The notes under the pieces are model-generated. The model was not told the origin of the DNA, searched no databases, and saw nothing but the letters and a program-made list of their open reading frames with translations. From Bacillota bacterium (GTDB lineage Bacteria > Bacillota > Dethiobacteria > DTU022): 64,000 bases of DNA. Positions 1 through 7,694 of the stretch are shown here, in pieces. A program made the position numbers and the translations under genes. Location of the stretch: assembly GCA_011389985.1 (NCBI GenBank), contig JAABTH010000004.1, forward strand, positions 1 to 64,000, given 5' to 3'. The stretch's first letter is position 1; each line of letters starts with the position of its first letter.

Positions 1-1175
1 ACGGCAGCAATAGCGTGGTTGGTTTCAGGAGCGCAAATGATTCCTTCACTGCGTGCAAAGATCAAACCGGCTTCGTAAGATTTAAGCTGGTGGTATGCTC
101 TCGGTTCAACCAGTTTATCCAGAATTAGCTGACTGACCAGCGGAGCTAAGCCGTGGTACCTGAGCCCGCCGGCATGCAGGGGAGCAGGAATAAAATTGTG
201 TCCCAGTGTATGCATTGGCACTAACGGAGTAGTAGCAGCGCCATCTCCGAAGTCATAAAGAAATGGGGCACGAGTCATCGTAGGGCAGGCTGTAGGTTCT
301 ACCCCCAGCACGGTAACATCCTTGCCGTTGATCTTGTCCCTGACAAAGGGGAAAGACAATCCGGCGAAATTACTGCCGCCGCCGACGCAACCAATGACCA
401 CATCAGGGTAATCGCCAAACTCTTTCATTTGCTTCTGGGCTTCCAGCCCGATAATAGTCTGGTGCAGCATAACATGATTCAAGACACTACCAAGTGAATA
501 TTTAGTATTCACTTTTGATGTAACAGCATCTTCTACGGCTTCACTGATTGCTATACCGAGGCTTCCGGGTGTATCCGGTATTTCTTCCAGCAGTTTACGC
601 CCGTAATTTGTATCCGGGCTGGGGCTGGCCACACATTCTGCGCCCCAGGTGTTCATCAATAATTTGCGGTAAGGTTTCTGGTCAAAGCTGATTCTGACCA
701 TATAGACTTTTAAGGGCATATTAAATAAAGCGCAGGCGAAACTAAGGGCGCTGCCCCACTGTCCGGCACCGGTTTCCGTGGTCATTCTTTCAATTCCAGC
801 GATCTTGTTATAATAAACCTGGGCTACAGCCGTATTAGGTTTGTGGCTTCCAGCCGGGCTTACTGATTCATTTTTAAAATATATTTTAGCGGTTGTTTTA
901 AGATGTTTTTCAAGGCCATAAGCCCTGGTAAGAGGGGTCGGCCTCCAGATATACAGTTTTTCAAGAACTTCATCGGGAATATCAATCCAGGGATCTGTAC
1001 TGAATTCCTGTTCAATGAGAGTCATCGGAAATAAAGGGGCCCAATCATCTGGAACTGTCGGCTTTCCTGTTCCCGGGTGTAAATAAGGCTGCACCGGATT
1101 AGGCAGATCGGCCTGGATGTTATACCATTGACGCGGCATTTCCTTCTGGTTTAAATTGATCGTGCGTGTTTTCAT
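1..1175 (-). CDS. trpB: Tryptophan synthase beta chain, TrpB2 type (partial, 3' end beyond window)
   Basis: PLP enzyme that joins indole and serine to make tryptophan. I translated the minus strand from the ATG at 1173-1175, which follows an AAAGGAGG Shine-Dalgarno. About 391 codons are visible and the frame is still open at base 1. Recognisable parts are the PLP-lysine motif SHKPNTA, the segment [11 protein letters not shown], and the glycine-rich phosphate loop GCVGGGSNF. The N-terminal extension before the lysine motif and the SPAGSHK wording resemble the TrpB2 subfamily rather than classical TrpB1. No trpA or other trp gene lies next to it in the window, so it may work alone on free indole or with a distant alpha subunit. 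The Trp T-box in front of it supports a tryptophan role. Confidence 0.9.
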   Translation of the reverse strand, partial: MKTRTINLNQKEMPRQWYNIQADLPNPVQPYLHPGTGKPTVPDDWAPLFPMTLIEQEFSTDPWIDIPDEVLEKLYIWRPTPLTRAYGLEKHLKTTAKIYFKNESVSPAGSHKPNTAVAQVYYNKIAGIERMTTETGAGQWGSALSFACALFNMPLKVYMVRISFDQKPYRKLLMNTWGAECVASPSPDTNYGRKLLEEIPDTPGSLGIAISEAVEDAVTSKVNTKYSLGSVLNHVMLHQTIIGLEAQKQMKEFGDYPDVVIGCVGGGSNFAGLSFPFVRDKINGKDVTVLGVEPTACPTMTRAPFLYDFGDGAATTPLVPMHTLGHNFIPAPLHAGGLRYHGLAPLVSQLILDKLVEPRAYHQLKSYEAGLIFARSEGIICAPETNHAIAA

Positions 1176-1212
1176 TTTGTTACCTCCTTTGAATTTAAAA
1201 AGATATAATTGA

Positions 1213-1530
1213 CAAATAAAAAAACTCCCGTCCGGGGACGAGAGTTATTCGCGGTACCACCCTGGTTACCTGTTTACACAGGTCGCTTTGTCAGATGCGA
1301 AAAAAGATTTCTATCCTTTTCCAGACCTGCTTTCTTTTAACGGTGAAAGTTCCGACCGGGTCTACTTGCGTTTTACCGCTTTCAGCCGGTACCTCCAGGA
1401 CCCATTCACCAGGTGCATCGACGCCGAAATTTCAGCTCTGGAAGCTTTGCTTCCTCCATCCGGCTCTCTTGGTCGACCCTATCCGGGTTACTAGTTCCTG
1501 TCATCGGCAAAGAGTATTATCTTTGATTCA
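1213..1530 (-). promoter_or_regulatory. T-box leader, tryptophan (UGG specifier), upstream of trpB
   Basis: Read on the minus strand, the leader contains the conserved T-box AGGGTGGTACCGCG (about 1250-1263), immediately followed by a terminator hairpin. At the base of stem I, CAGGA pairs with TCCTG. The specifier loop reads GAA-UGG-G, with the UGG at 1402-1404, matching tRNA-Trp. The AGTA and GAGAGCC elements of stem I are also present. Uncharged tRNA-Trp should favour antitermination and turn on the trpB2 gene. The two short plus-strand reading frames across this stretch are shadows of the leader. The element fills most of the 450-base gene-free gap. Confidence 0.93.
1214..1246 (-). terminator. 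T-box terminator hairpin
   Basis: On the minus strand AACTCTCGTCC pairs with GGACGGGAGTT (11 pairs, one G-U), followed by a run of T. It competes with the T-box antiterminator just upstream. Confidence 0.88.
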
Positions 1531-1532
1531 AA

Positions 1533-1561
1533 ACATTAACACAGCTTGACATAGCTGTCAA
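1533..1561 (-). promoter_or_regulatory. Promoter of the T-box/trpB transcript
   Basis: On the minus strand a perfect -35 TTGACA (1556-1561) is separated by 17 bases from the -10-like TAATGT (1533-1538). It sits just upstream of stem I of the T-box. Confidence 0.65.
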
Positions 1562-1586
1562 GCAGAAATTAAAAAAATATTTCAAG

Positions 1587-1625
1587 AATAACTCAAATAG
1601 GTATCTGACACTAAGTTGAGTTATT
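1587..1625 (-). terminator. Hairpin after the DUF2148 gene
   Basis: AATAACTCAA (1587-1596) and TTGAGTTATT (1616-1625) form a perfect 10-pair stem with a 19-base loop, starting 2 bases after the DUF2148 stop. On the minus strand a T-rich stretch follows after a few bases; on the plus strand a T run follows at once. It probably ends the DUF2148 transcript and separates it from the trpB promoter. Confidence 0.5.
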
Positions 1626-1627
1626 TT

Positions 1628-2149
1628 TTAACGATCGAAGTAGATGCTTTTCCCAGTGGCGGAAAGCGGCACTCCGATGGCCAGTTCTCCATCAATCAAC
1701 TTTGCCCGCAAAGCGGCAACTCCAATACGGTACATAATTCGATTATCAGCATTGAAAAGTGATGCTGTTTTAACTGCCGACCCGAGAGCTATGCCAAGAT
1801 CGACAACCCGCCAGGTGCACAGCGGTCCGCTGAATTCAGGACCTTTTTTAAGATTTTTATCCATTTCAGCGCAGGTTTCAAAGCCGCATGCTCCGCAGTT
1901 TAATCCCAGGTAGAGAGGTTCTTTCAGCGAAAGAAGGAAAACAGCTTCCGAATTGCGCACATTCAGTCCGTCACGGTCATAATTAGTTTTTTTGCTTTCC
2001 TCGCCATACTTGATCATTTCGTCTGCAAGGTGGGCAATTTCTGATCCGGTTATGATTTTAATGTCAATAAAATCCTTCCCGATCGCTTTTGGCGCTGTTC
2101 TGGCTGCCAGGGCCATCATGCCTGCAACTGTTTTAAGGTACTCTTCCAT
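1628..2149 (-). CDS. DUF2148 ferredoxin-domain protein
   Basis: A 173-residue protein of the DUF2148 family, whose biochemical role is not established. A cysteine cluster of the form NCGACGFETC, plus a further cysteine in GPLCTW, fits an iron-sulfur site as known for the family. I chose the ATG at 2147-2149 because GGAGGTG lies 7 bases before it; an ATG 15 bases upstream overlaps that ribosome site itself. The gene is monocistronic, followed by a hairpin and the trpB leader. The product looks cytoplasmic. No partner gene hints at a substrate. Confidence 0.75.
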   Translation of the reverse strand: MEEYLKTVAGMMALAARTAPKAIGKDFIDIKIITGSEIAHLADEMIKYGEESKKTNYDRDGLNVRNSEAVFLLSLKEPLYLGLNCGACGFETCAEMDKNLKKGPEFSGPLCTWRVVDLGIALGSAVKTASLFNADNRIMYRIGVAALRAKLIDGELAIGVPLSATGKSIYFDR

Positions 2150-2393
2150 CAAAGACACCTCCATATTTATTTATATTATGGTATCATATCCAGGGAGGCT
2201 ATGGATATTTTTAGTTATAAAGATATTTTATTTTATGGAAGGAAAATTTTAAGGGTGCGGCGAAAATAAAATATTGAGAGATTTAAATTAACGGCAGATT
2301 ACATAAATGCGCCGGCTAATCTAAGTTTGCTTTTTTAGCTTTGTTTCAGGGAGAAAACCAAATACATTAAATCGTTAAAAGAATATTTTAACG

Positions 2394-2550
2394 AGGGAAA
2401 GTGCGCCTAGGGTTCCGTGCAGAGATGGAGTTAACAGTATCTAGATACTGGACCATCGTGCAGGCTGGTCCGAGTGGCGCAGGCATCCACTGCTGCCTTC
2501 ATTGCTTCAGGGTGTCACACCGAAGGGATAAAAGCCCAGGCGGGTAGGTT
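2394..2550 (+). promoter_or_regulatory. ykkC-family riboswitch, PRPP-type (subtype 2)
   Basis: The conserved core is clear: GGGAAAGTGCGCC with CTAGGGTTCCG near 2395-2417, then CTGGTCCGAGTGGCGC (2465-2480), then ACACCGAAGGGATAAAAGCCC (split at about 2517-2537) and AGGCGGGTAGGTTTC. TGCGCC pairs with GGCGCA to form the base helix. The tail AAGCCCAGGCGGGTAGG is what I recall for ppGpp/PRPP-class members rather than guanidine-I. The downstream permease and purine genes favour PRPP. The P-helix arm at 2418-2462 is longer than in the compact aptamers I remember. Ligand binding should hold the AAGCCC strand and prevent the overlapping terminator, so PRPP would switch the operon on. No guanine aptamer accompanies it. 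The bases from 2165 to about 2393 hold no clear gene; a weak promoter (TTGTTT, 16 bases, TACATT at 2363-2368) is possible. Confidence 0.88.
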
Positions 2551-2588
2551 TCGCTCGATACCTATCTGTCCGGGCTTAATTTTATTCC
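2532..2588 (+). terminator. Riboswitch-controlled terminator
   Basis: AAGCCCAGGCGGGTAGGT (2532-2549) pairs along 18 positions with ACCTATCTGTCCGGGCTT (2560-2577), with several G-U pairs and one mismatch, then TAATTTTATT follows. Its 5' arm is the last conserved strand of the aptamer, so the two folds exclude each other. Confidence 0.8.
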
Positions 2589-2627
2589 GGGAGGTGAAAC
2601 TCACAACGCAGTTAAACCGGACAGATA
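2563..2627 (+). other. 11-pair complementary arm downstream of the riboswitch terminator
   Basis: TATCTGTCCGG (2563-2573), the 3' arm of the terminator, is perfectly complementary to CCGGACAGATA at 2617-2627, 43 bases further on. It would open the terminator hairpin in transcripts that have read through. Its function is unknown. Confidence 0.5.
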
Positions 2628-2681
2628 TTCCAAGCGCTTCATAATTTATTACTATTCCTGATTTTAACCAAGGAGGATAAA

Positions 2682-3971
2682 ATGGAGAAAATTTTTAAGT
2701 TCGAAGAACACAATACAAATGTAAAAACTGAAGTGACTGCGGGTATTACCACTTTCATGACTATGGCCTATATTATTTTTGTTAACCCCTTCATCCTCAG
2801 TGCAGCCGGTATGGATTTTGGCGCAGTTATGACCGCAACTATTATCGCCGCAGGTGTTACCACAATTCTGATGGGGCTACTAACAAACTATCCCTTTGCC
2901 CTGGCCAGCGGAATGGGTTTAAATGCCTTTTTCGCATTCGTGGTTGCAGCGCAGTTCGGCTGGCAGGCCGCTCTCGGCGCTGTTTTTATTTCCGGGATTG
3001 TTTTCTTTATTCTTTCAGTTACCGGGGCGATTTCACATATTGATGCTGCCGTGCCAACCAGTCTTAAGAGCGCTGTTGCTGCAGGTATCGGCCTATTTAT
3101 TGCCTATATCGGTCTTCAGAATGCCGGAATTATTGTTGGTTCTGAAGCTACACAGGTAACTCTTGGCGATTTAACAACCCAGGGACCGATTCTTTCATTA
3201 ATCGGAATCCTGATCATCGCAGTTTTGATGGCCCGCAAAATAAGAGGCGCTATTTTAATCGGTATTCTGCTCACAACAATCGTTAGTTTTATTATGGGCT
3301 TTCAACCGCTGCCTACAGGTTTAGGCGCTATTTTTGGACCGCCGGCCAGTCTGTCGCCGATTTTATTCCAGCTCGATCTCAGGGCCGCGCTGGCGATACC
3401 TTTCTTTGTAATATTCTCCTTTGTTTTTGTTGATGTATTCGATACTATGGGGACACTACTCGGCACCGGGGCAAGAGCAGGTTTTCTTGACGAGGAGGGC
3501 CGCCTGCCTAAAGTGAACAAGGCGATGCTGGTCGATTCAATTGGAACCATGGGTGGAGCTCTGCTTGGAACAAGTACTGTTACCACTTACATCGAATCGA
3601 CTGCCGGTATTTCGGAAGGTGGCCGGACCGGCTTTACTTCGATTGTTACAGGGATTCTGTTCTTCCTGACCCTTTTCCTGGCTCCGCTGGCCGGTTTGGT
3701 TCCGGCTGAGGCTACCGCACCGGCGCTGATAATTGTCGGGGTTCTGATGGTCGGAGCAGTAACAAAGATCGATTTTGAAGATTTCACCGAAGCATTTCCC
3801 GCTTTTATGACCATTATCTTTATGCCTCTTGCTTACAGCATTGCCGATGGTATTGCCTTCGGTTTTATTGCATTTCCCCTGGTTAAAGTTGTTTCGGGAA
3901 AAGGCAAAGAGGTTCACTGGCTGCTCTATGTTTTGGCGGCTATTTCGCTGATTCACTTCTTCTGGAAGTAG
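2682..3971 (+). CDS. Hypoxanthine/guanine (purine) permease, AzgA/PbuG family
   Basis: A 429-residue integral membrane protein of the NCS2 group, AzgA-like branch, which imports purine bases such as hypoxanthine, guanine or adenine by proton symport. The start EHNTNVKTEVTAGITTFMTM is typical of the family, as are GMGLNAFFAF in the third segment, DVFDTMGTLLG, and TSTVTTYIESTAGISEGGRTG (read in two parts). About 12 to 14 hydrophobic segments alternate along the chain. The ATG at 2682 has AAGGAGG 7 bases upstream. As first gene after the PRPP-type riboswitch it links salvage uptake with the de novo genes downstream. Exact substrate cannot be told from sequence. Confidence 0.9.
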   Translation: MEKIFKFEEHNTNVKTEVTAGITTFMTMAYIIFVNPFILSAAGMDFGAVMTATIIAAGVTTILMGLLTNYPFALASGMGLNAFFAFVVAAQFGWQAALGAVFISGIVFFILSVTGAISHIDAAVPTSLKSAVAAGIGLFIAYIGLQNAGIIVGSEATQVTLGDLTTQGPILSLIGILIIAVLMARKIRGAILIGILLTTIVSFIMGFQPLPTGLGAIFGPPASLSPILFQLDLRAALAIPFFVIFSFVFVDVFDTMGTLLGTGARAGFLDEEGRLPKVNKAMLVDSIGTMGGALLGTSTVTTYIESTAGISEGGRTGFTSIVTGILFFLTLFLAPLAGLVPAEATAPALIIVGVLMVGAVTKIDFEDFTEAFPAFMTIIFMPLAYSIADGIAFGFIAFPLVKVVSGKGKEVHWLLYVLAAISLIHFFWK

Positions 3972-4060
3972 GAGAAAGAATCAGCACCTTGAAGTAAATA
4001 TTGATGTAAAGCAATATTGTTAATTAGGATTACAAAAGATCGAACTATAAGTAAGCAGAA

Positions 4061-4113
4061 CTGCTGCGGGGTATTCTCTCAATCAGGCAATAACGGTGAA
4101 TACCCCGCGGCGG
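4061..4113 (+). other. Strong hairpin between permease gene and purE
   Basis: GCGGGGTATTC (4066-4076) and GAATACCCCGC (4098-4108) pair perfectly, and the stem extends to about 16 pairs with G-U pairs. No T run follows, so it is not a standard intrinsic terminator. It ends about 7 bases before the purE ribosome site and may affect processing, mRNA stability or purE translation. Confidence 0.55.
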
Positions 4114-4135
4114 CTAACAATAGGAGTTGATAAAA

Positions 4136-4666
4136 ATGTCTGAGGTTCTGGTTGGAATTGTGATGGGTAGCGATTCGGATCTGCCAATAATGCAGAAGTG
4201 CGCCGATGCCCTGGAAGAATTCGGCATTGGTTATGAAATGGTAGTTTCAAGTGCGCATCGCCATCCCGAGAAGACGGCTCGTTATGCCAGGGGCGCTGCG
4301 GAAGCAGGTTTAAAGGTTATTATTGCCGGGGCCGGTGGAGCCGCCCATTTGCCGGGAGTAATTGCTTCAATGACTCTTATTCCTGTTATAGGCGTACCGG
4401 TTGCAATTGAGCCTTTGCATGGTATCGATTCGCTCTATTCTATCGTGCAGATGCCGCCGGGAATTCCCGTTGCCACGGTGACAATAAACGGCGCCTATAA
4501 TGCCGGACTTTTAGCAGTGCAGATCCTGGCTGTTCATGATGAAAGATTACAGCTGAAATTGAAAAGTTACAGGCAAAGCCTGGCAGCAAAGGTTGAAGAG
4601 AAAGATTGCAAGCTTCGCGATAAACTGGCTCAGTGCAAACGTCCGGATGCCGGTGATAACCAATGA
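4136..4666 (+). CDS. purE: N5-carboxyaminoimidazole ribonucleotide mutase (PurE)
   Basis: Moves the carboxyl group of N5-CAIR to give CAIR in purine synthesis (class I PurE), or carboxylates AIR directly in class II enzymes. The 176-residue product has the active-site motifs [17 protein letters not shown] and [12 protein letters not shown] start at the ATG at 4136, 9 bases after TAGGAG; a TTG 9 bases earlier lies too close to that site. The tail after about residue 145 is a charged helix longer than in most PurE. Its stop overlaps the purB start. No purK is found in the window, which matters for deciding the reaction class. Confidence 0.93.
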   Translation: MSEVLVGIVMGSDSDLPIMQKCADALEEFGIGYEMVVSSAHRHPEKTARYARGAAEAGLKVIIAGAGGAAHLPGVIASMTLIPVIGVPVAIEPLHGIDSLYSIVQMPPGIPVATVTINGAYNAGLLAVQILAVHDERLQLKLKSYRQSLAAKVEEKDCKLRDKLAQCKRPDAGDNQ

Positions 4667-5958
4667 TTGATCGCTATACCGGGGCGGCAATGGGCAAAAT
4701 TTGGAGCATGGAAAACCGCTATCAGAAATTTTTGGAAGTTGAAATCCTGGCATCGCAGGCCTGGGCTGAATTAGGTATTGTGCCACGGGAAGCGGCAGAA
4801 TTGATTGCTGCAAACGCTAAATTTGATGTAAAGAGAATTGAAGAGCTTGAGGCAGAAACCAGGCATGATGTGGTTGCCTTTACACGCTGTGTTGCTGAAT
4901 CACTCGGTGGAGAAAGCCGCTATTTCCATTATGGCCTGACTTCCTACGATATTGTTGATACGGCTCTTTCAGTAATGCTTGGTGAAGCAGCCGCTATATT
5001 GAAAGAAGGGTTGGGTAAGCTTGAATCAGTTTTAAAAGATAAAGCTATTGAGCATAAGTATACCCCCTGTGTAGGCCGTACTCACGGTGTGCATGCAGAA
5101 CCTACCAGCCTTGGCTTAAAATTTGCGTTATGGCTGGCCGAAACCAGGCGCAACCTTGAGAGACTTGAAAGGGCAGCAGATGCCGTACGGGTCGGTAAGC
5201 TTTCCGGCGCTGTGGGAAACTTTGCCCATATAGACCCCTTTATTGAAGAGTACGTTTGTGGCAAATTAAACCTTCAGCCTGCTCCTGTTTCAACCCAGGT
5301 GCTTCAGCGTGATCGTCACGGTGAATTTGTCTCAGTGCTGGCCCTGATCGGGGCGACCCTTGAAAAAATTGCTCTTGAGGTGCGCAGCCTGCAGCGAACA
5401 GAAGCAAGAGAGCTTGAAGAGCCTTTTTACAGGGGGCAAAAAGGGTCATCGGCCATGCCTCATAAAAGGAATCCGGTAACGTGTGAAAAAGTTTGCGGCC
5501 TGGCCCGTCTGCTGCGCGGATACGCTACGGCAGCCCTGGAAAATGTTGCTCTCTGGCATGAACGCGATATTTCTCATTCTTCAGTTGAGAGAGTGATATT
5601 ACCCGATAGTACAATTGCCCTGGATCATATGCTGCAGCAAATGATCAGAGTTGTTGGTGAGTTGAATATTTACCCGGAACATATGAACCGCAATCTTGAA
5701 CTGACCGGCGGTCTGATCTATTCCCAGAGAGTATTGCTGGAACTGGTTGAAAGCGGATTATCGCGCGAAGAAGCTTATGATCTTGTGCAGCGCTGTGCTA
5801 TGACAGCCTGGGATAAGGGAAAATCGCTGGAAGAAGTTTTAGCCGCAGAAGAGAGAGTTCTTGAACGTCTGGGCAGGGAGAAGTTGAGCAAGTGTTTTGA
5901 TCCGGATTACTACCTGCAGCGTGTCGATTATATTTTTGAGAGATTGGGAATTTCTTAA
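4663..5958 (+). CDS. purB: Adenylosuccinate lyase
   Basis: Cleaves SAICAR to AICAR and adenylosuccinate to AMP, releasing fumarate. The 431-residue length is normal. The fumarase/aspartase-superfamily signature [10 protein letters not shown] is present at about residues 262-271, and the [10 protein letters not shown] stretch carries the active-site histidine. N-terminal [15 protein letters not shown] matches the family. The ATG overlaps the purE stop in ATGA, so the two are translationally coupled. Confidence 0.97.
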   Translation: MIDRYTGAAMGKIWSMENRYQKFLEVEILASQAWAELGIVPREAAELIAANAKFDVKRIEELEAETRHDVVAFTRCVAESLGGESRYFHYGLTSYDIVDTALSVMLGEAAAILKEGLGKLESVLKDKAIEHKYTPCVGRTHGVHAEPTSLGLKFALWLAETRRNLERLERAADAVRVGKLSGAVGNFAHIDPFIEEYVCGKLNLQPAPVSTQVLQRDRHGEFVSVLALIGATLEKIALEVRSLQRTEARELEEPFYRGQKGSSAMPHKRNPVTCEKVCGLARLLRGYATAALENVALWHERDISHSSVERVILPDSTIALDHMLQQMIRVVGELNIYPEHMNRNLELTGGLIYSQRVLLELVESGLSREEAYDLVQRCAMTAWDKGKSLEEVLAAEERVLERLGREKLSKCFDPDYYLQRVDYIFERLGIS

Positions 5959-6013
5959 AGCTTAAACTAATATTATTTTTTAAGAATCAGAAAAAATTAA
6001 ACGAGGTGAGATT

Positions 6014-6724
6014 ATGGAAAAGGGTAAGATGATCTATGAGGGTAAGGCTAAAAAAGTTTTTAAAACTGATGATCCCCAGCAGTTCCTGGTTGAATTTAAG
6101 GATGATGCTACCGCATTTGACGGAGTGAAAAAAGACAAACTTGAAGACAAGGGGATCCTTAACAATCGTCTCTCGGCGATATTTTTCGGTCTTCTGGAGA
6201 CTGAAGGAGTAGAAACCCACTACGTTAAAACAGTCAGTGAAAGGGAAATGCTGGTTAAGTCTCTCGAGATTATACCGGTTGAAGTTATTGTGCGTAATAT
6301 CGCAGCAGGCAGTATGTCAAAACGGTTGGGTCTTCCGGAGGGTGAGGCCCTTAATAAAACGGTGATTGAGTTTTCGCTTAAAGATGACGAACTGCATGAC
6401 CCGATGATCAATCACTACCATATTTATGCAATGGATCTGGCGAAAGCTGAAGAAATGGCGACAATCGAGGCGTCAGCTCTGAAAATTAACGATATCTTAA
6501 CTGCATACCTTAAAGATAAGGGAATAACCCTTGTTGATTTCAAACTTGAGTTTGGTCGTCATCAGGGAAGGGTAATTCTTGGGGACGAAATCTCGCCAGA
6601 TACCTGTCGTTTCTGGGACAGCAGCAGTGGTGAAAAACTCGACAAGGATCGTTTCCGCCGTGATCTTGGTGGTGTAATTGAAGCATATCGCGAAGTGCTT
6701 CGCCGTCTTGAAGGGAGCGAATAA
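6014..6724 (+). CDS. purC: SAICAR synthetase
   Basis: Joins CAIR and aspartate with ATP to give SAICAR. The 236-residue chain starts [12 protein letters not shown], contains the substrate segment [11 protein letters not shown], and the [10 protein letters not shown] and SPDTCRFWD motifs of the ATP/metal site. GAGGTGAG precedes the ATG by 3 to 9 bases. It follows purB by 55 bases and is followed after 2 bases by purS. Confidence 0.97.
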   Translation: MEKGKMIYEGKAKKVFKTDDPQQFLVEFKDDATAFDGVKKDKLEDKGILNNRLSAIFFGLLETEGVETHYVKTVSEREMLVKSLEIIPVEVIVRNIAAGSMSKRLGLPEGEALNKTVIEFSLKDDELHDPMINHYHIYAMDLAKAEEMATIEASALKINDILTAYLKDKGITLVDFKLEFGRHQGRVILGDEISPDTCRFWDSSSGEKLDKDRFRRDLGGVIEAYREVLRRLEGSE

Positions 6725-6726
6725 GC

Positions 6727-6984
6727 TTGAAGTGGCTGGCAAAAGTTGAGGTAACCCTGAAGCAAGCTGTTTTAGACCCTCAGGGTGTTGCGGTTGAAAG
6801 TTCTCTTACGACCATGGGCTATGAGAATGTAAAACGGGTCAGGGTAGGTAAATATTTAGAATTGGTTCTTGAGGCTGCAGACAGGGATAAGGCTTCGGCC
6901 CAGGTTGAAGAGATGTCGCGGCGCTTGCTGAGCAACCCTGTTATTGAAGACTTCAGTTATAGTATACAGGAGGCCGGGGTATGA
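6727..6984 (+). CDS. purS: FGAM synthase subunit PurS
   Basis: Small 85-residue subunit of phosphoribosylformylglycinamidine synthase that bridges PurQ and PurL for ammonia transfer. It starts at a TTG two bases after the purC stop, with GGGAG 9 bases upstream inside purC. The pattern [28 protein letters not shown] and [11 protein letters not shown] is typical for the family. Its stop overlaps the purQ start (GTATGA), so it is coupled to purQ. Confidence 0.95.
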   Translation: MKWLAKVEVTLKQAVLDPQGVAVESSLTTMGYENVKRVRVGKYLELVLEAADRDKASAQVEEMSRRLLSNPVIEDFSYSIQEAGV

Positions 6985-7694
6985 AATTTGCAGTAATTGT
7001 TTTTCCCGGTTCAAACTGTGATCTTGATGCGTATCATCTTGTGCAGGATATTTTAAATGAACCGGTGGAATATATCCGTCATGATACAGATTCGATTGGC
7101 GATGCTGATCTGGTGATTATTCCGGGAGGTTTTTCTTACGGAGATTACCTGCGCTCGGGGGCAATTGCGCGCTTTAGCCGAATAATGCCCGCTGTGACCG
7201 AATTTGCCCAATCAGGCGGTTTGGTGCTGGGCATTTGTAATGGTTTCCAGGTGCTGACTGAAGCAGGACTGCTTCCGGGCGCATTGATCAGGAACAGGCA
7301 TCTCCAGTTTCGCTGTGGCCAGGTTTACCTGCGCGTTGAAAATAATTCAACCCCCTTTACATTTACTGCAACCCGCAGTGATATTTTAAAAATTCCTATT
7401 GCCCATGGTGACGGCAGTTATTATGTGCCGCCGGAAAAATTACAGGAAATTGAAGATAATGGACAGGTCTTATTTCGTTACGTTAACAGCAGTGGAGAGG
7501 TTACAGATGAAGCTAATCCTAACGGCTCAATCAATAATATTGCCGGGGTATGCAACAAATCAGGTAATGTAGCCGGTTTAATGCCTCATCCCGAAAGGGC
7601 TGGTGAAAGAATTCTGGGTTCAGAAGACGGCCTGGTAATCTTCAAATCAGTAATTAATTACTTCGGAAAAAAGGGGGTGGGTGCCGGTGACTGA
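6981..7694 (+). CDS. purQ: FGAM synthase glutaminase subunit PurQ
   Basis: Class I glutamine amidotransferase that supplies ammonia to PurL. The 237-residue protein has the nucleophile elbow GICNGFQ (Cys near 86) and the His-Glu pair in MPHPERA near the end. Opening [12 protein letters not shown] is characteristic. It overlaps purS by 4 bases and purL by 14 bases. Confidence 0.97.
   Translation: MKFAVIVFPGSNCDLDAYHLVQDILNEPVEYIRHDTDSIGDADLVIIPGGFSYGDYLRSGAIARFSRIMPAVTEFAQSGGLVLGICNGFQVLTEAGLLPGALIRNRHLQFRCGQVYLRVENNSTPFTFTATRSDILKIPIAHGDGSYYVPPEKLQEIEDNGQVLFRYVNSSGEVTDEANPNGSINNIAGVCNKSGNVAGLMPHPERAGERILGSEDGLVIFKSVINYFGKKGVGAGD

Noticed and set aside
1288-1549. Two short plus-strand reading frames
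   Set aside because: They lie entirely within the T-box leader on the other strand and have no ribosome site.
2165-2681. A guanine/purine riboswitch in tandem with the PRPP-type element
   Set aside because: The conserved purine-aptamer segments were not found in this gap.
3537-3956. 139-residue minus-strand frame inside the purine permease gene
   Set aside because: Shadow of a well-supported membrane protein gene; no ribosome site and low-complexity translation.
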